Positions 27,601 to 35,605 of a stretch of 64,000 nucleotides of DNA are shown one piece after another. The stretch covers positions 620,001-684,000 of the forward strand of contig NZ_QKLU01000001.1 in assembly GCF_003208655.1 (NCBI RefSeq). The letters run 5' to 3'. Every line of letters begins with the position of its first letter. The first letter of the stretch is position 1. The translations under genes and the position numbers were made by a program. Under the pieces are notes generated by a model. The model was not told where the DNA came from and ran no database searches. It saw only the letters and a list, made by a program, of their open reading frames with translations. This stretch comes from Pedobacter nutrimenti (GTDB lineage Bacteria; Bacteroidota; Bacteroidia; Sphingobacteriales; Sphingobacteriaceae).

Positions 27601-28350
27601 CAGACGGTTATACAACAGGCTCCCTTCCAATGGAATCATGCGGGTATTTTGGTCATCCGGTGTCCAGTACTGGGTAAGATGGCGCAGGGCCTGGCTCCCA
27701 AATGGCTCCCAAATGGCAGCAGCAGCCTTATTGTTCAAATCTGCAGTAACACTTGCGGTAATCGAAGTAATCACCAGTAACACAATGCAAAATAAATATG
27801 CCGGCAAGGTATTTCTGGTAAAAGTGGTCAGCGAGAAGAAGATAGACCCCAGCAACAATACATTGGGGAGGGTGAAGATCAGAAAAGGCTCAAGAAAGTT
27901 CATCACAGAAAATTCACCCATCTGAGGTTTGCCTATTCCAAACAGACAGCCTGCCAGATAGCCAAGTACCTGCGCAGAGAACACAAAAAGTGCCGTCAGA
28001 AAGGCCGAACTAAACCTTCCGAAAAAATAACTTGCTTTATTGATCGGTTTTGTAAAATAAAGCGGGTGGGTATTGTACTGGTAATCCTTTTGTATGGCGG
28101 TAGCCATAATGGAAACCAAAATCACACTGTTGATTAAGCCGAAGATATTATCCCCTAAATTGATAATTACACCTGCAACTGCTACTGCCGAGTTGACCAG
28201 CAAATTGGAATCGCCACGGGCTACGTCAAAAACACCGGCCTCGTTCAGGCCAAGCAAAAAACTGATGACAAATAATACACCAAAATAAATATATGTGGGT
28301 ATTTTTCTGAAGTTTAACTTCAGGTCAAAAAGAAATATTTCCTTAAACAT
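24655..28350 (-). CDS. ABC-2 type permease fused to M1-family aminopeptidase
   Basis: A 1231-residue fusion. About the first 580 residues form many membrane helices in two blocks, as in ABC-2 exporters. After a short linker comes a secreted M1 peptidase domain (about residues 600-1230) with the zinc motif HEVGHQWWAHQ at residue 950 and a Glu ligand near 974 (LMSETMSQY). It is a known Bacteroidota architecture with no clear substrate; peptidase and transporter presumably work together, for example on peptides outside the inner membrane. The ABC ATPase gene is 6 bp upstream and should supply ATP hydrolysis for the permease half. A lone GAMEN-like exopeptidase motif was not seen; PYSESVGF occupies that place. 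Confidence 0.87.
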   Translation of the reverse strand: MFKEIFLFDLKLNFRKIPTYIYFGVLFVISFLLGLNEAGVFDVARGDSNLLVNSAVAVAGVIINLGDNIFGLINSVILVSIMATAIQKDYQYNTHPLYFTKPINKASYFFGRFSSAFLTALFVFSAQVLGYLAGCLFGIGKPQMGEFSVMNFLEPFLIFTLPNVLLLGSIFFSLTTFTRNTLPAYLFCIVLLVITSITASVTADLNNKAAAAIWEPFGSQALRHLTQYWTPDDQNTRMIPLEGSLLYNRLLWLCIGVAITLISFFKFSFSQFLTPFTWFGKKDNEARSADETQAHSLALLPKSRQNFGVKASWRQLFYLARFEFVKMAKGPFFIVICLLGIVMMYIISRFMGAMYDTETYPVTYQILESAAGVFLFFIIILIVFLSGNLIWKEREQKMDEFTGTAPVSNGVLFFSKYLALIYVIATLLGVVILTGMGIQISTGYFNVQPLLYLESMLRTLVGFAIMAAACLFVQVLTPNKYLGFFLSLIPVLLVRIVFKFLEWNNDLYIFNSSGPSMPYSEMNGFGHTVASWFLYKAYWLSIMLVLCLLGLTIYARGKEKGIKARFNLSKSSFDAVHKFAVAFCFLFAIASGVFIYYNTNILHQYLTPKEQEKEMAAFEKKYKVFEKTAQLRIVESRLNVDIYPETRNVQANGFYWLKNKHQQPVDTLFINYEGGKKSAYSYSSLEPEQKGFKLISDDQKYGVKIFKLQQPVQPGDSIKFVFEMKYSPVGFENGYTETQMVYNGTFFNNSQFPSIGYNPAMELGSNTARKKYKLKPKPRMAAVDDAVARMNNYISNDADWIRFETTVSTAEDQIALAPGYLQKEWTKGGRRYFNYKMDSPILNFYAYLSARYEVKKDKWKGVNIEIYYQKGHEYNLDRMIKGIKRALDYYTLNFGPYQHRQVRILEFPRYASFAQSFPNTIPYSESVGFITKVEDNDPEKIDVPFYITAHEVGHQWWAHQVIGGNVQGSVLMSETMSQYSALMVMEKEYGKQAMKKFLKYEMDKYLQGRTFESKKEVPLMLCENQGYIHYNKGSVIMYAVKDYLGEEVLNKAIRTYLQKTKFQEPPYTNAVEFVNQIREATPDSLKYIIKDMFETITVYENYVKDLSYEKTKEGKYKVSLRVGSAKFRADSLGKSTRVPVADYIDIGVFSSQMVKGKQQAKELFLKRIKMDEPEKTFTLLVDEKPESAGIDPYHKLIDRTPDNNSWKFGSKPPAVFIASDKPVKVQTKTKS

Positions 28351-28356
28351 AAGCCT

Positions 28357-29226
28357 TTATTTTTTGGTGATGGTGGAGAAATAAACATCTTCCAGATCGG
28401 CAGCAACCTGATCAAAACCTGCTCCCGGATTGCTGTCTGCATAGACATGCACGACGACTTTACCTTCGGCCGTATGGGAGGAAATGACCCTCATCTGGCT
28501 GCGATAGTTTTCCAGTTCGCTTTTTTCGATACTTTTGCTCCATATTTTATTTTGTATAGTGGCCTGGGCCTGCGCAGGGGTACCTTCCAGCAAAATGGTT
28601 CCTTTGTTCATCACGACCATTTTTTTGCAAAGGTTTTTGACGTCTTCCACAATATGCGTGGACAGGATCACAATGATCTGTTCACCAATTTCGCTCAACA
28701 GATTATGAAAACGGTTGCGTTCCATCGGATCCAGGCCTGCTGTTGGTTCATCCACGATGATCAGTTTTGGATTGCCCAATAAAGCCTGTGCAATGCCAAA
28801 GCGCTGGCGCATTCCGCCGGAATAATCACTGACATTCCGCTTTCTGGCCTCAAACAGATTCGTCAGCTGAAGCAATGCCTCAACCAGTTCTTTTCGTTCC
28901 GGCGCTGAAGTAATTCCTTTTAAAACGGCGAAGTGGTTCAACAGGCTTAACGCAGATACCTTAGGGTAAAAACCAAAATCCTGTGGCAGATAGCCCAGTA
29001 TTTTTCTTAACTCTGTTTTTTGCTGCAACACATCAATATCACCCAGGCTGATCGTACCGCTGTCGGGATCCTGCAAAGTGGCAATGGTCCGCATTAAGGT
29101 CGATTTGCCCGCCCCATTAGGGCCAAGCAAACCAAACATCCCTTTTTCGATGACCAGGTTAATATTGTTTAAAGCTTTCAGGCCATTGCCATAGGTTTTA
29201 CTGACATTAGAAATGTGAAGTTGCAT
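28357..29226 (-). CDS. ABC transporter ATP-binding protein
   Basis: 289 residues with the full ATPase set: Walker A GPNGAGKST, Q-loop LPQDFGFYP, signature YSGGMRQR, Walker B LIIVDEPTAGLDP and a switch His in LSTHIVEDV. The C-terminal extension may be a regulatory or dimer region. It belongs to the drug/ABC-2 exporter ATPase group (CcmA-like). It precedes the permease/M1 gene by 6 bp on the same strand and is almost certainly its partner. Confidence 0.9.
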   Translation of the reverse strand: MQLHISNVSKTYGNGLKALNNINLVIEKGMFGLLGPNGAGKSTLMRTIATLQDPDSGTISLGDIDVLQQKTELRKILGYLPQDFGFYPKVSALSLLNHFAVLKGITSAPERKELVEALLQLTNLFEARKRNVSDYSGGMRQRFGIAQALLGNPKLIIVDEPTAGLDPMERNRFHNLLSEIGEQIIVILSTHIVEDVKNLCKKMVVMNKGTILLEGTPAQAQATIQNKIWSKSIEKSELENYRSQMRVISSHTAEGKVVVHVYADSNPGAGFDQVAADLEDVYFSTITKK

Positions 29227-29337
29227 AGTTTAGATTTAGGTTTTTTATGAATTAGTTGGTTTTCTTGTATAAGATGAAAAAGTTTTTCGGGTGTTACAAA
29301 TTCATGACCAATTAAACACATAAAAAGCCTGCAAATC

Positions 29338-30621
29338 TCAATCGTTCTTATAGACCACTCCGTTTTTCATGACAAATCCTATATTTCCCATGCTGCTGAT
29401 GTCCTTAATGGGGTCACCATGAACGGCAATCAGATCTGCCAGTTTTCCTTTTTCGACCACACCCAGAATATCCGTTACGCCCAGCAGTTCAGCTGCACTG
29501 AAAGTAGCCGAACGAATGGCATCCATTTCGGGCATTCCACCTTCCACCATGTACACAAATTCCTTCCAGTTTTTTCCATGCATATACACCCCTGCATCGG
29601 TACCAAAGGCTATTTTTACGCCCGCTTTCCAGGCTTTGCTAAAGGTTGATTGTATTTTTGGCCCTACCGCCAGCGCTTTGGGGGTCACCAGATCTGAAAA
29701 ATAGCCCGGTGTTTTGGCTGAATCGGCCACAGATTTTCCGGCAATAATGGTGGGCACATACCAGGTACCATATTTTTTAAACAGCTCTATCGCTTCATCA
29801 TCCATAAAAGTACCATGTTCAATAGAGGTCACTCCTGCCCTAATGGCCCTTTTCATGCCTTCTGCCCCATGGGCATGGGCCGCAATCCGGAAGCCATAAT
29901 CTTTGGCTGTTTCCATAATCGCTTTTAATTCATCTTCGGTAAACTGGGCCCCGGAGGCATCCTTTGCCTGGCTCAATACACCTGCAGTTGAGGTGATTTT
30001 GATCAGATCGGAACCATCTTTGTAACGTTGACGGACAGCTTTTCTGGCCTCATCGGCCCCATTGATCACCCCTTCATTAGGCCCCGGATCTCCCATCAGG
30101 TCTTTACGGTACCCATTGGTCGGATCGGCATGTCCGCCCGTAGTGGCAATAGACTTTCCAGCGGTATAAATTCTTGGCCCAACAATCAGGCCTTTGTTAA
30201 TGGCATTACGTAAAGCGATGTTTACCCCACTGCCACCCAGGTCACGAACAGTTGTAAAGCCTGCCATAAGGGTTGTCCGGGCATATCCTTCAGAATCAAA
30301 AGCGATATCGGCCGGGTTTTTGGTGAACTTATCCACCACTCCCCCCTTTTTTGTTTCTCCTTCCAGGTGCACATGCATGTCCATGAGCCCCGGCATCACG
30401 GTTTTATTTTTTAGGTTGATGACCTTATCGGCAGAGCCCGGCTCCACATAACCGCTTTTTACATCGGTGATCTTATTGCCTTCAATAACAACGGATACCG
30501 CTTCGAGCACTTTTTTGTTTCTGACATCAATCAGTTTTCCGCAATGAAGAATGGTTTGCTGGGCATAGGCACTCAGGCAAGCCATGGCAAGGCCGCTGAG
30601 CAGAGATAAGGTCTTTTTCAT
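29338..30621 (-). CDS. Secreted metal-dependent amidohydrolase (Xaa-Arg/imidazolonepropionase-like)
   Basis: A 427-residue amidohydrolase with a signal peptide (cleaved after AYAQ). Motifs in order: PGLMDMHVHLEG (metal His pair), LIKITSTAGV (metal-bridging Lys), RIAAHAHGAEG, TSIEHGTFMD and FGTDAGVYMHG (metal Asp), then GKLADLIAVHGDP. This is the subgroup that includes dipeptidases cutting Xaa-Arg or Xaa-Pro bonds and imidazolonepropionase-like proteins, with no reliable way to choose by eye. The signal peptide puts it in the periplasm. It is not close enough to the ABC genes (about 110 bp) to be called one operon. Confidence 0.85.
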   Translation of the reverse strand: MKKTLSLLSGLAMACLSAYAQQTILHCGKLIDVRNKKVLEAVSVVIEGNKITDVKSGYVEPGSADKVINLKNKTVMPGLMDMHVHLEGETKKGGVVDKFTKNPADIAFDSEGYARTTLMAGFTTVRDLGGSGVNIALRNAINKGLIVGPRIYTAGKSIATTGGHADPTNGYRKDLMGDPGPNEGVINGADEARKAVRQRYKDGSDLIKITSTAGVLSQAKDASGAQFTEDELKAIMETAKDYGFRIAAHAHGAEGMKRAIRAGVTSIEHGTFMDDEAIELFKKYGTWYVPTIIAGKSVADSAKTPGYFSDLVTPKALAVGPKIQSTFSKAWKAGVKIAFGTDAGVYMHGKNWKEFVYMVEGGMPEMDAIRSATFSAAELLGVTDILGVVEKGKLADLIAVHGDPIKDISSMGNIGFVMKNGVVYKND

Positions 30622-30696
30622 TCTGGGTCTATTTTGGTTAGGTTTAGGGTAAATATAATTAATTATTTACAATGCCAGCCCCTTGCCCAAACTTTA

Positions 30697-32037
30697 CTAA
30701 AAACGCTTTCTGAAAATAAACTTAGGCATTTTATTGCTGGTTAAAAACTGGTACACCTTAATGTTTTCCCACATCATGACTTTGCCATTTACCGATTGGA
30801 TGGCCCTGATTTCTCCATCCTGTGATACCACAAAACCTAAGCTGTCGGGATGTTTGAGGCAATAAGCAAACATCGACTGGTGTCGGGTCCCAAAGTGTGC
30901 GGCATCTATTCTGCTGCTTTTTTGGGATGGCCTGGACGACTTACTCACCCAAACATGCTCCGGAAGTTTTTTTTCTGTAATGACCGTACCAAAACCTTTA
31001 ATCTGCAAATGTGGGGACAGGAGCACCAAGCCGTCTACACAACTCAAAGAAGATACAAAACGGATGGCACCAATGAGTTCGTTATGGCTGTCTATGCCCG
31101 CCTGCTTGTTGTCCTCACATGTTGCATAAAGTTCGGTCGTCATCAGTCCCTTTTTCTTTGACATTTTAGCCACCTCATCTGCCAGCAAATCTTTATTGGT
31201 TACTGCAGTAAGAATATTCATAATGGCCGATTCCACCCTGTCGTACTGCAGTTTATACTTGGTGCTCAGGTCGGCTTCAAAATCGCCGGTAATCAGCAAT
31301 GCCCCTCCATGGTTATAGCTTTTAATTTTGAGCAGGATCCTGCAAATCGACTGTATGACATATTCGAAAATAATGTCATTAAATATTTCTGTTTCGTTGG
31401 GGCTCAGGCTGCTGTTGAACTTCTTTTCCAGTGCCTGATGTGAGTAAGCTGTTTTTCTCTGGATAAAAGCCGAAACAGGTCCGTGTTCAAATACATTCGG
31501 ATAAAGTTTAACCAGCGAATGTTGGTTTAAAGTAGCTATGGGATGATAATCGAGCATAACATTCAGAATCCCGATCCCATTGATCATGGTTTGAATGATT
31601 CCCGGATGCAGGGGTTTCTCCTCCCTTTCATAATTCAGAAAACTTTGATAATGAACGGTCTGGTCTATCATTCCATAAATAAACAGCTTATTGTGTTCAT
31701 CGTAATACACCGAAAGACTGGAGCTCCAGGGATCTGCGGCCTTGGAGAGTTTAATCAGATTTTTAATAGAAAATTCTATAGCTGGCTCAAATGGAAAAAA
31801 TTTCCAGTTGTCATGCCGGTCCATCCCTTCTTCCAGGGGGTCAATGGACTGGTGGTCCAATAGGGTAACCGTCACCTTAATAAACTGACCCTCTTCAGTT
31901 TGAAGGCTCGTGTAAAACAAAGTATTGAACAGCTCCCGAAGGATCGGCTCGGAAGGTTTTTTTTCTTTGATCCGCGACCGGCTAAGTTCTCTGGAAACAA
32001 AAAAGGCAAGATCGTTTGGCGTAAAATGTTTGGCCAT
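30697..32037 (-). CDS. Diadenylate cyclase-like (DisA_N) protein with altered motifs
   Basis: 446 residues. The C-terminal 200 residues align by eye with the DAC domain that makes c-di-AMP. However, the motif usually reading DGA is DGL (Asp335-Leu337 in CVDGLVLL), and the RHR motif is RHQ (Arg385-Gln387 in FGTRHQS). The rest of the fold is there: GFGTVI, AHFGTRH and GFVVSQDGEIR. An N-terminal domain (about residues 85-135, DPWSSSLSVYY ... IYGMIDQTVHY) looks like the DACNV-type sensor. It could make a cyclic nucleotide, bind one, or be catalytically dead. It lies alone, divergent from the GlxA-type regulator. Confidence 0.7.
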   Translation of the reverse strand: MAKHFTPNDLAFFVSRELSRSRIKEKKPSEPILRELFNTLFYTSLQTEEGQFIKVTVTLLDHQSIDPLEEGMDRHDNWKFFPFEPAIEFSIKNLIKLSKAADPWSSSLSVYYDEHNKLFIYGMIDQTVHYQSFLNYEREEKPLHPGIIQTMINGIGILNVMLDYHPIATLNQHSLVKLYPNVFEHGPVSAFIQRKTAYSHQALEKKFNSSLSPNETEIFNDIIFEYVIQSICRILLKIKSYNHGGALLITGDFEADLSTKYKLQYDRVESAIMNILTAVTNKDLLADEVAKMSKKKGLMTTELYATCEDNKQAGIDSHNELIGAIRFVSSLSCVDGLVLLSPHLQIKGFGTVITEKKLPEHVWVSKSSRPSQKSSRIDAAHFGTRHQSMFAYCLKHPDSLGFVVSQDGEIRAIQSVNGKVMMWENIKVYQFLTSNKMPKFIFRKRF

Positions 32038-32159
32038 AATCCGGATAATTCGTTAAGTACAAATTTGCCGAATAAAAAGCAGGAAATCAAAATATGCCAG
32101 ATAAACTTTGGTTTGCATTAAACACCTTATTTTCCGGCAGAAACGATTAAATTAGCCTC

Positions 32160-33083
32160 ATGGCAACAGGACGTGTTATATTTTTTCTCTTTGATGGCGT
32201 TCATCTTCTGGACCTTGCAGGTGCAGTAACTGTATTTTATGAATCGGGTTGCTGCGGAAAACCCTATGAACTTTGTTATGTTTCTCCTTATACCCATCCA
32301 AATACTTCGAGCGGTCTGGGCTTTAACAATGTAAGCCCACTTGAAGACATAGAGGTCGTTTCCGGTGATATTGTTATTGTGGCCGGAATGGAAATTGCCA
32401 GGTGGGACCGCAATGATGATGCACGCTGGATTCCCTGGCTTCAAAAAGCCGCTGCGATGGGTGCATCCATCTGCTCAGTTTGTACAGCGGCTTTTGCCCT
32501 TGCCGCCGCTGGCTTACTTGAAGGGCGCCAATGCACTACACACTGGGCCTGGACCAGCACTTTGCAAAAGCAATATCCGGGAATTAAAGTCATAGAAAAC
32601 AGATTATATGTGAAGAGCGGGAAAATTTATACCAGTGCGGGTATTGCTACCGGTATAGATCTGGCCCTTTTTTTAGTGGAAGAAGAGCACGGAATAGCTT
32701 TTGCCTGCAAAGTAGCCAAAGAAATGGTGGTTTACCTGCGCAGAGAAGGTACGGCCCGGCAAGACAGCATCTATCTTCAAAACAGACAACATATTCATCA
32801 TCAAATACATCAGGTTCAAGACTATATTGTGCAACACCTCAAGCAAAAAATCAGCATCAGTGAACTTGCCCAATTGGTACACCTGAGCCCAAGAACGCTT
32901 ACGCGTCTATTTAAAACTGCTACAGACCTTACCATTGGACAGTATATTCAGCAGCTTCGGCTGGAAAAAGCATTAAACCTGTTGCAGAGCAATCATAAAA
33001 TGGACTGGATTGCCCGGGAATGTGGTTATAAAAGCCCAAATCAGCTTCGGCAGCTTGTGAAACAACAAACACAGCTGGCCTGA
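32160..33083 (+). CDS. GlxA-type transcriptional regulator (DJ-1/PfpI domain plus AraC HTH)
   Basis: The N-terminal about 180 residues are a DJ-1/PfpI-like class I glutamine amidotransferase fold (FFLFDGVHLLDLAGAV, VVAGMEIARW, the elbow SICSVCTAAFALAAAGLL with a Cys, and the TTHWAWTSTL segment). The C-terminal about 100 residues are an AraC-type HTH (ISELAQLVHLSPRTLTRLFK, RECGYKSPNQLRQL). This domain pairing is typical of GlxA-like regulators that sense small molecules. The next gene also carries a DJ-1 domain, so it may be their target. Confidence 0.85.
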   Translation: MATGRVIFFLFDGVHLLDLAGAVTVFYESGCCGKPYELCYVSPYTHPNTSSGLGFNNVSPLEDIEVVSGDIVIVAGMEIARWDRNDDARWIPWLQKAAAMGASICSVCTAAFALAAAGLLEGRQCTTHWAWTSTLQKQYPGIKVIENRLYVKSGKIYTSAGIATGIDLALFLVEEEHGIAFACKVAKEMVVYLRREGTARQDSIYLQNRQHIHHQIHQVQDYIVQHLKQKISISELAQLVHLSPRTLTRLFKTATDLTIGQYIQQLRLEKALNLLQSNHKMDWIARECGYKSPNQLRQLVKQQTQLA

Positions 33084-33123
33084 TCCGTGCTTGCTTTGTC
33101 CTGATTTGTATATTAAAGCGTTG

Positions 33124-33131
33124 TAGATTTG
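33124..33131 (+). promoter_or_regulatory. Candidate -7 element of the DJ-1 gene
   Basis: TAGATTTG, an exact TAnnTTTG match, 18 bp before the ATG. A TTTG is 15 bp further upstream, which is short of the usual spacing. Confidence 0.5.
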
Positions 33132-33148
33132 TTTCTCATTTATTTTTT

Positions 33149-33922
33149 ATGAAAAGACTACTCATTGCTTTACTTCTTTTTCCAGGTGTTTTACTTGCCC
33201 GTAAGCAAACACCCGATGTATTCATTTGTCCGCCATGCTCAGGCAGTTGTGATACACTTTCTTTTGACAAGGCCGGAACTTGCTCAGATTGTGGCATGGC
33301 GCTTCTCCACAAAACAACTACTGATGCTCCAAAAGAACATCAAACGACCATTTGTTTTTATCTTTACGAAGGTGTGGAAGTTCTTGATTTTGCCGGTCCA
33401 ATGGAAGTATTTTCTTATGCCGGTTTTAAGGTGTTTACAGTTTCCAAAAAAAAGGAAGCCTTAACCTCCCAGGGCATTCTCAAGGTCCTTCCAGATTACA
33501 GCATCGCTGATGCCCCGCAGGCAGATATATTTGCCGTTTTTGGAGGCAATGACGATGTCGCAGCAGATGATCCTGAGGTGATCTCCTGGATTAAATCACG
33601 GGATAAATTCACAAATTCTTATTTTTCAGTATGTACCGGGGCATTCATTCTTGCCAAAGCTGGTTTATTAGACCATCTTCAGGTCACTACCTTTCACCGG
33701 AGCATAGAAAACCTGCAAAAGGAAATTCCTACCGCCAAGGTGCTGAAAAATGTAAGGTATATAGACAATGGGCGGATTATTACTACGGCCGGAATTTCTG
33801 CTGGTATAGATGGTGCCCTGCACCTGGTTGCCAAACTGAAAGGCAAAGAGGTTGCCTTAAAAATAGCCCAACAGATGGAATATGATAAATATGTACCTGA
33901 ACAAGGCCTCATTGTTCACTAA
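33149..33922 (+). CDS. Exported DJ-1/PfpI family protein with N-terminal heavy-metal-binding domain
   Basis: 257 residues. A signal peptide (MKRLLIALLLFPGVLLA) is followed by a Cys-rich segment with FICPPCSGSC ... TCSDCGMALLH, which matches the heavy-metal-binding motif (CPxCGM type) found in copper ATPase leaders, and then by a DJ-1/PfpI domain (TICFYLYEGVEVLDFAGPMEVF, elbow FSVCTGAFILAKAGLL). The DJ-1 part resembles isonitrile hydratase or glyoxalase III-like proteins; activity cannot be stated. The combination is common in Bacteroidota. It has its own promoter element and follows the GlxA-type regulator by 65 bp. Confidence 0.82.
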   Translation: MKRLLIALLLFPGVLLARKQTPDVFICPPCSGSCDTLSFDKAGTCSDCGMALLHKTTTDAPKEHQTTICFYLYEGVEVLDFAGPMEVFSYAGFKVFTVSKKKEALTSQGILKVLPDYSIADAPQADIFAVFGGNDDVAADDPEVISWIKSRDKFTNSYFSVCTGAFILAKAGLLDHLQVTTFHRSIENLQKEIPTAKVLKNVRYIDNGRIITTAGISAGIDGALHLVAKLKGKEVALKIAQQMEYDKYVPEQGLIVH

Positions 33923-33970
33923 TTGCAGCGCTCCTTTTATAATTGTTTGAATTTTGCAAGTATTCATTTG

Positions 33971-34010
33971 AAACGCACAATTGCGTTTTAAAGTTTAGCC
34001 CTTAATTTTG
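33971..34010 (+). promoter_or_regulatory. Promoter and overlapping palindrome of the alcohol dehydrogenase gene
   Basis: TTG (33981-33983), 19 bp, TAATTTTG (34003-34010) fits the Bacteroidota promoter pattern. The inverted repeat AAACGC-N6-GCGTTT (33971-33988) covers the -33 element, as a repressor operator would. Confidence 0.6.
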
Positions 34011-34030
34011 TTTCAAACAAAAACTAAATA

Positions 34031-35071
34031 ATGATACAAGCAAAAGGATATGCTGCACAAGATGCACAAACAGATTTAGCGCCATGGAATTTTGAGCGCC
34101 GGGAGGTTGGGCCACATGACATACAGATCGAAATTCTGTTCTGTGGTGTCTGTCATTCTGATCTTCATCAAATTAAAAACGATTGGTTTCCAGGCATTTT
34201 TCCAATGGTTCCCGGACATGAAATTGTAGGCCGTATTGTAAAAACCGGTGATCATGTCAAAAACTTTAAACCTGGACAGCTTGCTGGTGTGGGCTGTATG
34301 GTTGATTCCTGCCAGGTGTGTGAAAATTGCAAAGACGGACTGGAACAATATTGTCTGGAAGGCAGCACACAGACTTACAACAGTAACGACAGAGCAGGCG
34401 TGCCTACTTATGGGGGTTATTCCAACTCTATTGTGGTCCGTGAGGAGTTTGTTTTGCATGTTTCTGAAAAGCTTTCCCTGGCAGCCACTGCGCCTTTATT
34501 ATGTGCCGGGATTACCACCTATTCTCCGCTCAGACACTGGAAAGTGGGTAAAGGTCACAAGCTTGCCGTGCTTGGCCTGGGCGGTTTGGGACATATGGGT
34601 GTTAAATTTGGAGTTGCCTTTGGGGCCGAAGTTACTGTATTGAGTACTTCCCCTTCCAAAGAAGCCGCCGCTAAAGAATTAGGCGCCCACCACTTTGTGG
34701 TTACCTCCGACCCTGCCCAGCTGGAAGCGGTAAAAGGATCCTTTGACTTTATCCTTGATACGGTTTCTGCGGTACACGATATGGATATGTACTTGTCTTT
34801 ATTGAGAACCAATGGCACGCACATTTGTGTTGGTGTCCCTTCTGAAGCCTATGCCATTCAGCCCTTTTCTTTATTGGGCGGACGTAAAAGTGTTGCCGGA
34901 TCTGGGATTGGCGGTATTGCCGAAACTCAGGAAATGCTGGACTTTTGCGCAGAACACAACATTGTGTCTGACATAGAACTTATTGATATTAAAGACATCA
35001 CAGCGTCTTATGAAAGAATGCTGAAAGGTGATGTCAGATACAGATTTGTTATTGACATGGCCACACTTTAA
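34031..35071 (+). CDS. Zinc-dependent NAD(P) alcohol dehydrogenase (cinnamyl-alcohol dehydrogenase type)
   Basis: 346 residues, a medium-chain dehydrogenase. Catalytic zinc: CGVCHSDLH and the GHE motif (PGHEIVGR). Structural zinc: the four Cys of CQVCENCKDGLEQYC. NAD(P) site: GLGGLGHMG. The YjgB/AdhC-like subgroup reduces aldehydes with NADPH. A promoter overlapping a palindrome lies upstream and a strong terminator lies downstream, so it is a single gene. It follows the two DJ-1 genes on the same strand with a 108-bp gap. Confidence 0.9.
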   Translation: MIQAKGYAAQDAQTDLAPWNFERREVGPHDIQIEILFCGVCHSDLHQIKNDWFPGIFPMVPGHEIVGRIVKTGDHVKNFKPGQLAGVGCMVDSCQVCENCKDGLEQYCLEGSTQTYNSNDRAGVPTYGGYSNSIVVREEFVLHVSEKLSLAATAPLLCAGITTYSPLRHWKVGKGHKLAVLGLGGLGHMGVKFGVAFGAEVTVLSTSPSKEAAAKELGAHHFVVTSDPAQLEAVKGSFDFILDTVSAVHDMDMYLSLLRTNGTHICVGVPSEAYAIQPFSLLGGRKSVAGSGIGGIAETQEMLDFCAEHNIVSDIELIDIKDITASYERMLKGDVRYRFVIDMATL

Positions 35072-35086
35072 TCTGTTTTCAAAGTT

Positions 35087-35121
35087 AAAAAAGCCCGACC
35101 GGATTTCGGTCGGGCTTTTTT
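35087..35121 (+). terminator. Intrinsic terminator after the alcohol dehydrogenase gene
   Basis: GCCCGACCG pairs with CGGTCGGGC, with an A-tract before and T-tract after (15-bp stem counting A/T pairs) and a GATTT loop. Confidence 0.92.
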
Positions 35122-35239
35122 GTTTTAGGCTTTCCAGCTCCTTAACCGCCATTTAATGCTGGTTGCCATTTTTAAAATTGATTTCTTTAAAAGCCTTATT
35201 ATCTTTATATTAATCATGCGTTTCAAATGACATATACAG

Positions 35240-35605
35240 ATGAAAACAAAGGTTTTGTTGTACTTAATGGCTTTACTTTATTTTTCGGCAGGCCTGGTTC
35301 ATTTTCTTAATCCTGACTTTTACCTGAGGGTCATGCCCTCCTGGATGCCCCTTAAAAGCACATTGATCTATTTATCGGGTCTTATCGAAATAGTGCTTGC
35401 TGTATTGCTGATTATGGATTCCACGAGAAAAGTAGCGGCATGGTTAATCATTGCCATGCTTGTTGTCTATTTACTGATGATTCATATTCCAATGTCGATT
35501 GATTTTTACAAAAGCGGGAACAAATATTTTTTAGCCAGCATAGCGCGTCTTTTAGGACAGTTTGTTTTGTTGTTCTGGGCCGCGATTTACACAAAAGACA
35601 ATTAG
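35240..35605 (+). CDS. DoxX-family membrane protein
   Basis: 121 residues with four membrane helices and the DoxX-type opening YFSAGLVHFLNPDFYLRVMP. Family members sit in the inner membrane and are linked loosely to quinol oxidation or redox stress; no specific role follows. Its stop codon overlaps the stop of the convergent histidine kinase gene by 4 bp (TTAG read from both strands), so the two transcripts must overlap. Confidence 0.85.
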   Translation: MKTKVLLYLMALLYFSAGLVHFLNPDFYLRVMPSWMPLKSTLIYLSGLIEIVLAVLLIMDSTRKVAAWLIIAMLVVYLLMIHIPMSIDFYKSGNKYFLASIARLLGQFVLLFWAAIYTKDN

